A DNA stretch of 64,000 nucleotides from Sclerodactyla briareus (lineage: Eukaryota > Echinodermata > Holothuroidea > Dendrochirotida > Sclerodactylidae): contig JAODTK010001199.1 in the NCBI GenBank assembly GCA_026419785.1, positions 62,001 through 126,000 of the forward strand, given 5' to 3'. The position numbers were made by a program, and so were the translations under genes. Numbering within the stretch: position 1 is the stretch's first letter; every line of letters starts with the position of its first letter. The notes below the pieces were generated by a model. That model was not told the DNA's origin. It worked only from the letters and a program-made list of their open reading frames with translations, and searched no databases. Shown in pieces: positions 1 through 9,900 of this stretch.

Positions 1-740
1 CATTGTTCAAGTGTTTTTTCCTTCTTACATGCTCCAATTTCAACTCTGAAAGACCGTACAGATTTTTGCATGAATTTCATATTACTTGAAAATTGTCCCC
101 AAAAGCTTGAACTACTGGTCGGAGAATGCATTGGAGAATGATGTTCATCGTATTCGACAGCTATAATTAAGGGGGGCGGGGGAGAAATGAATAGAATACT
201 ACGGCATTTGTTGGCAGAATTGAAACCGGATGAGGTCATAGGTTAGAAAATCCAGGAGGCGGCAGCCAGTAAACAAAGCCCGGTTATCTGTTATTTTTCC
301 CCTTCATAAATACCCGATTACGTTGACTCATTGTTTCATACAAAAAGTTATTTATGCATAATCATGCCTAAATTCGGGCCCCAAACCGTTTTTTAGAGCG
401 GTGTTTCGATGAACTGTGCAAGCTACACGCTCGCGTGCAACTTGTACTCTTGTCGCACGGCAAAATTGTCCCATTGCACGTGTGACTTTGTGCGTGGATA
501 CATGCACGCAAGGCATTGTGTGGTTAGAGTGGTCCATCTTTTTCCACCCCCCCGTTTAATCGGGCAATACTGCTGAGTCTCTCAGGTGGTCGTCTCGTCT
601 CGTCTTATAAAAGGTGCCTACTTCCCTGACAGGATTCCTACTGCTCAACTAAGGTGCCTCTCTCTATAGGCAAGAGATGCTTGTTACTTCTGTGAGGGGG
701 CCATCAGAAAGCCACCCCTCTTTCTTCCTTTCCCCACCAG

Positions 741-933
741 ATCATCGGTCTGCTGAAACGTGTTCACGTCGCAGAAGAACTTTGACGACTTCCAGATGTG
801 TCCTGTGATGGAGCTGGATGGACCGAGCCTCTGCAAGTAGTACTAAATGGACCTCGACCACGACGGCTCTCGTATCCCTCTATCAGATGCTCTGTGGCAT
901 CAGACATCTACACAGTGCTGGCATCACCACAGG
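741..933 (+). CDS. JNK exon: hinge to catalytic-loop His-Arg
   Basis: The exon follows a pyrimidine-rich acceptor ending CCCCACCAG at 740 and ends before GTATGT at 934. Read across several frame breaks it gives IIGLL, NVFTSQKNFDDFQ, VMEL, MDLDHD, LYQMLCGI and HLHSAG, matching the JNK segment from the hinge into helix E and the start of the HRD loop. The last codons (HSAGIIHR in the family) lack one T near 926. The same exon edge is repeated downstream in the intron. Confidence 0.85.
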
Positions 934-3900
934 GTATGTTAAAGAATATATTTTTTAACGGTGGACTCTATTACCTCCCAACATAATCTGCAGGTGATGT
1001 TAACAAAAAGTGGGATAGGTAACTCCCCATCCTTTTCTATCAGAGCTTCTAAACAGTACTTGCATCAGGTATGTAGAAATATTTTGTAATGGGTGACTCC
1101 CAAACCTTTTATATCATGCTTTCAACAGTTATTGGACATCATCCGCACGGTGTGTAAATAGGCTTTTCGTAATGGGTGACTTTCGTACATTTCCTAAAAG
1201 ATTTCACACAGTATAGCATCATCCACAGGGTGTGTGAAAGTTGTAATGGGTGACTCTAGGACCTTTCCGAAAAGATTTCCACCGTACTGGCATAATTCAC
1301 AGGGTATATCTAGTTGAGCAGTTAAGCAAGACTGCATGTTGTGTTGTTTTCATTCACCAAACATTGGAAAGAAATGGCACGACCATAATTCTAAGCCTTT
1401 CCCGTGTACTGTGTGTTGTATGTTTGTGGCTATCAACATGACATAAAAGTTTTAGTTATAAGCTTGGCTTGAGGATCAACATGACAATCGAGGTCCTGGT
1501 TCTTAGATTTACCAGCTTCGTTCCAGTGCCAGTGGATGAGATGAAAAGTATTAGAAATGAAGAATTCATGTTTACCTGATCTAGCGAAACTACTCCTCGT
1601 AGTGCATTTTATTATGATAACAGATCCTGATGCCTTTGTGTACAGAACGTAATTCCACAAAACAGTTTAAAAAATTGAATCTCAATTATGGAAAGTGGAA
1701 CACCGATTTGCTTTTTGTGAAGCAGAGGCCTGTTAATACCACATTTGTAATTGTAATGGACGAATCCCTTACCCTCTTTAGATTTTACTACAGAGTGCTG
1801 GCTTCCGTTCCACAAGTAGTATGATCACAATTTGTGATCCCAGTTTTCTGTACAACCTCTGTTCAGTTGATCAGTGTCATCGAACTTTACCCAGCATCGC
1901 CAGCATTTTAGGGACGAACACTATTGTTGTGATTAATTTTAACACAGCTTTCACTGTCAATAAGTGACCAAATCAATTTTGCACAAAATAAGTATGTGAA
2001 TAGCGATGCATTTTAGATTTTCATCATTTTGCTCGAGGTCGTACAGTGTTTTAATCCCCGGATCACAGGGCATGTGGAGAAGATTGATGTATGGAGAACT
2101 CCTGGGACATGATTCTTCCTCTCTGTGGGGTAATGATCGGAGCGGCGGAACTTGAAGAGGGTGGTACTCTCCCTGGCATGGGGTGAAGAAGGAAGCATAC
2201 ATATACTCTATTAGTCCTGAAAAATTACCGTCGTTGGAGGGTTATCCGTAATTAACAGCACGATCACACCTACACGTTGTCAGGTGTCCTTAAATGAATC
2301 TGAGATAGATCATGTTTACCTATGGTGTTTTTGATGGATGCTGCTGTGAAACATACCTGCTCATATGATTGGTTGGCTAACTATGAGTCTGAGAAAAAGA
2401 GAGAAAAAAAGACTAGCAGCCATTGCGAAAGCAATCGTTGGACCAGTTCTGTTTCATCTCTGTGTTGTCAGGCCCCCATGTTCATATTACAACACACCCT
2501 GCCCATCTCTTCTCATAGGTTGCTTGCGATATTTCATGTAAAGCTCTCCCACACTGCTCCAGGGCAGGTTTGTGTTTCCTTGCTTGGTTGTTTCCGCTAA
2601 CTTCTCCTCCTGATATCCCATTTTACGCATTAGAGACAATTATCTTAAGAAATACAACTAGCTCCCTCTATCTATATAAACTTATACTCCAATTCTGGGG
2701 GCTACTTGTCATACCCAAATACCACCTCCTCCTTACCAGAATGCCCTTTGTAACCGTTATTCATTGTTAATATCTATCATTTTTGTCTCAGTCTATAGTA
2801 TCTTCAGGCAGACGAACCAAAGGACTCTAGCAGAGGTTCTGTTAACCTCATGATAGAGATCCCATACTCTTGAAAACTGCCAAGGACCCAGTGTTAGCGT
2901 TAATGAATTTATAATGGGAGGGAATTACCTTCTAGGATTTTCGTGAAAGGGATTTTCAAAATCAGAGAGGATTCCTATCAGCAACACATGGGTACATTTG
3001 AATTGGGTAGTTGAAAAAGATAGCAATGGAGAGAATTTCCCTCCCAAATATTCTGTGGATGGGATTTTCTGAGAAGCATCAGAATCTTACCCTCCCCTTA
3101 GCACAAACACACGGGACCCTCGAGTTTTCACACATTGGAATAATTAGCTACTATTTACAGTAACCAGAGCCCGTTTGCAATGCCTGAAACATGGTCGAGG
3201 CAATCGGCAGAGGACAAACAAACTTTATCTTGATCCAACAAAACATCGTCAAACCGGAGATACATCATCTATCATTTAAGACAGGTAGCTAACATTGACA
3301 GTTGTATCTTTCTGACAGTGATTTGTAAGCCCAGCAACATTGTGTTGAGGTCGGAGGGACTGTTCCTTGAAGATTTTAGACTTTGGCCTTGGCGAGACTT
3401 GCGGATGGTACACTTTATGATGACCCCCTATTGGTCACAAGGTACCTACATGGCCCCAAGGTCATCCTCGGGATGGGCGACAGAAAATGGTGATGTATGA
3501 CTTTGGCTATTGAGGCTCCGATGTTTTCTCTCTGTCTGTGTGTGTGTCTCTGTTAAGACAAGTATTGAAATGTGGTCGTTCCAATTTACAACATCTTCAT
3601 CAACCTTCCAACATGCTCCGCATCAGTTGCCGGAAAAACTTTCCCGAACACGGGGGGGGGGCGATTTGTTTTTTAGATATTCATATATTACAGCCTTCAA
3701 AGTTGTGATACGGTTTCAAGCCCTCATTTAGTGATCAGGGAATACAGTGGAACTAATATATCCCCCTATCATACAGAAGGGGGGGGGGTGAAGATACACT
3801 AGGTTGACACTACTCTCCGAGCAGACGACCAAAGGATTCTCAAAAATGTGTGATTTAAAATAGCATCTGTTCGATAACTACCAATTTATATATTAATATG

Positions 3901-6900
3901 GATATGAGGAGTGTGTGATATCTGACATTTTTTTCTCTCTATATTCTCTTTCTCAGTCGATATTTGGTACCATCGGGTGTATATTTGGCGAGCTTATACG
4001 TGGCAGCGTTATATTCCCGGTGGAGATCGTATCCTTTCTTAATTTGGCTACAGAGGCTGACAATCCAAACTGTCATGGTTGGTTGAGCTGTATGTGGATT
4101 GTGTTACACCATCATGTACTCACTGTATGTTAGGACTCCAGGCACTTTCTCCTACCAGTAGGCGTTGCTAGGCAACCATTGTTGATGCTGATTTGCATAA
4201 GGTCCTACTGGTTGATCTGTTATTGTGGACGTTACAGTATCATGTACTACGCTGTATGTTAGGACTCCAGGCACTTTCTCCTACCAGTAGGCGTTGCTAG
4301 GCAACCATTGTTGATGCTGATTTGCATAAGGTCCTACTGGTTGATCTGTTATTGTGGACGTTACAGTATCATGTACTACGCTGTATGTTAGGACTCCAGG
4401 CACTTTCTCCTACCAGTAGGCGTTGCTAGGCAACCATTGTTGATGCTGATTTGCATAAGGTCTCATCACAATCCAGGTGACCAGGGCTCATCACCTGGCG
4501 GTGGTACCAACCAGCTCGATTGGTTAGAGTATCCGACTCACAGCTGGAAGTAGATTCCCTATCAGGGTCTCGCCTTGTGTTGAGACGTTGATTGATTCAT
4601 GACTACCTGTTGGATTCTACTTGGCACACACAGCCAACCTTACCTATCTGCAGGGAGCCACCGTTGACCAGTATGATCAACAGACTATTGCAAACGTCCC
4701 TTAACAAACCCAGTAACCCCAGAAAGTCCACCTCGCCCATTGCATCTACAACTACAGCCACCAAGGGAAAAAAGTCTGGTGAATGCTGGATTTTGAGCCC
4801 AGAATATTTGCTTGCTAAGTGTCACCACGCTACCATTCTACCGTTCTTCCAACCATACCAAAGATCTTACAAATGAACCTACCTTATACATTCTGTTGAA
4901 CCAATTGGAAATGTACCTCCACAAAACATATAAAAGAAGAGACAGTGGCCATGCCCCATTATTAGTATATCAGCCAAAAATTTTGACAGACTCCCCGTTA
5001 GGACCCTAAATTCTGGTCAAGAACACAGGTATGCTTCAATGAGAGCATGATCTTCTATCAGGATGAGTAATGTTATACTGTCGTCAGGCATGGTGCTCCA
5101 CTTGAGCATCCAGTGTCTCACTGCTGTATTAATGTATGTAAATATGTAATGAAGCCTGAATTAGTGCAGATGGAGGTGTAGAACATTGTGTAGACTCTAT
5201 CTGTAAAAACTCCAGGCACCAGTTTGGAGCTGAATCTAGGAGGTGAGGCATATGTCTCTGTCATCTTAGCATTGTATGGGATACCTAAGCTACCCCCCCC
5301 CCCCTCCCGCTCTGGTAGGCTGGAATTTATTGATTATCTTTGTCCTAGTAGCAATGTATGAGATGCGTAGGTTACTCTTGCATAAACTAACTTCCCCAGT
5401 GATTGGCAACAGTCCTTGATTTCTTTGTGCTCTTAGATGATTAATATGGGATGCATGAGCTCGAGAATGCTCCACATCTGTCGAAAGAGGAGCAGAATTG
5501 GACTTGAAATTACGTTCGGACTCCGGAACACAGTTCATTATGTACATGTACTAGTGTGATGTAGAATAATTTAGCGAGAATAATTTAGCATGAATTTTGG
5601 GAATTTCCACCTTATTTATCCAACATTTTTTGGGAATTTTATATATCGCATCTCAGCACGTGAAATGTCCTTGATGGTAGCCCTCCAGACATTGATCAGT
5701 GGAACAAGATCGTAGAGCAGCATAGGGAGTCCCCCACCCATGTTCCTGGACAGGCTCCAACCGATGGTGAGGAACTACGTGGTTAACCGGCCACGGCATG
5801 CAGGCTACACCTTCGAGAAAATTTGCCACGATGAGCTCTTCATTCAGAGGCATAGCCAGACAGAGCCAACAAAATTGTGCAGTAAGTCAGTCATACTCAT
5901 AGGTCTCTAATTTCATCTGTCAAGTTTGTGCAACCCGGTGCTAAAATTTTTCACAGGAAAATGAGCTTGTCTTTCAAACATCATCATCTGGTCACGTTAC
6001 TCAGAGATGAGATTCATGCGTGTGTTACCTTCATTAGTGTGTGCATAGGGTGAGTGAAGTCACGCATAGTGTGTTACGGAAACCTAATACAGGCTGTATG
6101 TATGACTTTCATCTGTGCATATTGATCCCTTGATTTCTAGGTGTAGGTATAGCTATGTATGCACAGTACATGCCCTCCTGATGGTCAGAACATAGGGAAG
6201 ATAGAGAACTTCACTGCATGTGTGAGTCATTAATTGTTTTCTGTAGGTAGCCTGACAACTTGATGGTGAGCTACTCAAAATAATGTGAGGGGGTACATGA
6301 GCATTTTGAAGACTGGAACTCTCTTGATCAGTGAAAACTGCAGTCGATTGAAAGAAGCGCACGATAGGTGCAAGTGAAAGAATGCCATGTTGATTAGTAT
6401 GTGGATTCGTAGAGCTGGTACATGTATTGAACGATTTGCGTACATGTCAAAGGCACATTTTACCGACAGAATTAATTCCTAAAAGCATCTGCCCAAACAT
6501 TTAAAAAGGAAAATTTTCAACTGTGTTCAGGAGTCCATGTTTTGGTCACCTGATCATCAAAAACGACCAAAATTCCGACGGAACTTTGTTCTTGGACCTT
6601 TCATCAGATTTTCACTGTGCTTCTGTCAAGACACAAAATCAGAAGTTGGCAAGAAATGCAGGTTCGCATCCATTCGAGGAGGGGTGGTCCTGGCTCTAGG
6701 TTCTTCCCACTTTTGCGGGATTCCTTGAATTTTTCGAAACGTTCACATGAGCATCTAATCTGGCTGTAGAGTCTCTACCAGGTAGAGGAGTGACATCACA
6801 AGGGACTGCTACCATCAAAATTATCTAGACCGGAGGTGCATGAATTATGATGAAAAGATATTTTGGGTTCAAAATATGTACATAGATAGGATATTTTGCT

Positions 6901-9900
6901 TAAATTATGCAAATTAAAATACTTTCTCACATAGATGGATTTATATGAGAGGTCATACACATACATAGTAGGTGGTGAGTGGCTGAAATTTTATTTTTCA
7001 TCACAAGGATAATCAGGTGGGTGATTTCAATGGTCAGATGATCTATTTATTGTTGTATTTGATAGGAACTGTGTACATTAGGTAAATATTAGATAGTGGA
7101 TATTCTCCCGGAAGTAGGACGCCTACCCCTGTGTTCTGGTCCGACGTACAGTGTACTCAGATGTAAATTATCATTTCATGCATGTAATTTATGTTGAAAG
7201 AATTCGGAGGGCCTGTACCATATTACGGTTCAACAACATCTAACAAACACACACACAAGAATGCATTAGGGCCGTAAACATTTCACCTCAGATGTATTTG
7301 TTGAGATTTGATTTCTATGGGTTTGGGAAGCCAATTAAGGTTTATCTAGGAACCCTGGCCGTATTGATTGGGGCAGGGGTGTCCCCAATCCCAACCTGCT
7401 CCTGGGACCCGCCCTTTACGTTCCCATCCGAAGGGAACTAATTCGTGAACTCCAGGTACCCCACCACTTTCTTGGAACCTGGAGGAGCGAAGTTCAAGTT
7501 CACCGTGCCTGCTCACATCGAACAATTGTTATCGGCACTTATTACAAATATTCATATTCTCAATCCATCAATACTGTGGACTTTCTGCACATTCTAATTC
7601 ATCCCAAGACTGACCAGTTGGGAGTTTTCTATTGTAGAACCATTAGACTTTATAAAAATTACAGCAGTCCCTCATATGCTGAACTCTTCGTATTTGTTAA
7701 CCATCTTACAGATGCCCAGGCCAGAGACCTGTTATCCAAAATGTTGGTCGTCGACCCCATAGAGGATCGCAGTGGACAACGCCCTCAACCACCCATACAT
7801 CAATCAACGTGTGGTTTGACCCGAAAGAGTCTACGGGGAAGGGGTAAGTTTGTGTTCTGCTGTTCATCACTAGCCTTGTATAGATGTGATCCATGTGCAT
7901 CTCATTCATCTCCATGGCTATAGTGTTGGGTTCAGTATTTTGGCATACATTCTTTCCAATCTGTGGAAGTTTACCCTTCATAACACATAGGATATCATGG
8001 AGGCCTACAAGGAACACTATGAATGGCACATCTGATTAGCTTGAATGAGTGAATGAGGGCCCCCTATTAGTCCCTTGAGCACTGGCCTCACCATGGGCAT
8101 TATGTTATCATGATCACACTCCACGATGTCCTGGGAAATGTGCTCAGAAAAGTGGCGGTTACCTTGAAAAACACTCCAGTGGACAGAGGGGACTTAGGAG
8201 CGTCCTGGCTCAAACACAAAGTGACTCCCCTAGAAATGTGCTCAGGAAGTCTGTGGGTACTGAACACCCTTTGACCTCTAGTGGACAGAGGAGATTTGTG
8301 AGCAGCAAAAAAATTTGCCAGGGGGAGCGGGGTAGCATGAGCATCTCTGACGTGGGGTGCGGGTAGGTTGAGCAGGTCTACTAACTCCGGTGGTAAGGGG
8401 GGGAGGACTGCCTGGCGCCAAGACAAAGGGGTTTAAAATAGGCTTCAGCATGCTTTCGACGTGAATACTCCACTGGCAAAAAAGGTCTCTGCTAGCTCAA
8501 TTTAATGCAAGCAAAGCAGGATATCAGTAGTCCGGGCATCTTAATAGGGAGGAAGTGAATGAAAGAAAGTTGTTGTAAGAGTGTGAAGAAGGAATTTCCC
8601 AAATCTTGGGCCCAATGGGGTACCCTGCCTGTTGCACTGCATGGTAAAGAACAGTAACAATTGCTGTTTGATGGTGCATCGTCAAGGCTGACCTGAACGG
8701 TTTCCTTATTTTTCCTTTTTCTTGGAATTTGATTTGTTGGGTCTGGAGAACTATTTACGCCTAATGATCTGCAGTATCTACAGTGTTTTGTCCATTGATT
8801 TTGACAAAGACGAAAGGCCTGGATACCACACTTGAGTTGGCTGCCACTTTTTTTTTTTTCACCGGGGGCTGGGAATATTCAATGCCTGTACACTTTTACC
8901 ACTTTGTGGAGGGCGACGGTTATCCATGTAGCAGATTGTCTTTGAACTGCAGGGATATCCAACCTCTTCACAGATGGAGAGGGGGATTAGAAATACTGAA
9001 TAGGGGTGGAGGGGGGGCGACCTTTTCCCTACCATGGGTACGTTTGATGCACAGACCAAGCTTGCGGGCGCCACTGTGTTTGACAATAGCTGCATTGCCA
9101 TAGCAGCGGCAGAGTGGTATCAATGACACCCCACAGAGGCAAATATTCACGAGTTCCATATTCAGCATTCGCTGGGCAAAAGTTTCTAAATCCTTCACCC
9201 TGGCAACCCCAGAAACCTGTAGAGTAACTGTATTGTTTCAATGTTTGCATGGAACCCTACATAAGCTGTTGATTGCAGACTAGCTAAACGCCACGATTGA
9301 AACTTTTGTTGGAACCAAATGTAGCCTACATCCACCAAACTGCATGATTTACAGTTACCAAAAATGACCTCCACTGTTGACAGGACCATATGTGTCTACG
9401 TTCAGCCCAAAAGTTCCTCAGTGAAATTTGACAAACTGACAAATGGCGGGAATTATGCAGATTAGAGGGTGCCGGTAATGTGACAGTGCCCACTTTTAAA
9501 TCCCTCGGAGAGATTCCTCTGTGTCAAGTTTTGCATTAATCCGAGCATTTAGTTTGAGAGTTTGATGTGCCAATGCCTGAAGTTTCTGTCAACGGAGGCG
9601 GGGGGTGGGGGGGGGGGGGGGGTGGGGAGGGGGGATACACACCGGAAACCACAATGTCCCCATGAAGGGTGGAAGAATGGCAGAGTAGTATCAGTGATAC
9701 TCTGCAAGCAAACATTCAGCAGTCACAGGTGATTCCCCCTAGTTGGCTGCAGCTGTGATGGGCGAGTTGTCCTTCATCTCCGTGGTTCGGGGGGGGGGGG
9801 GGGGGGGCTGTGGAACTTGTGGGTTTTGGTGGTTTGTTTTCAACAGATATTTGCAATAGGTCCTCATCAGTTGGTGTTGTGAGCAGTCATGTTGGACTTT

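Noticed and set aside
9598-9807. Long G-runs as G-quadruplex regulatory elements
   Set aside because: Similar runs occur across the window and at sites of likely indel error; nothing ties these to function.
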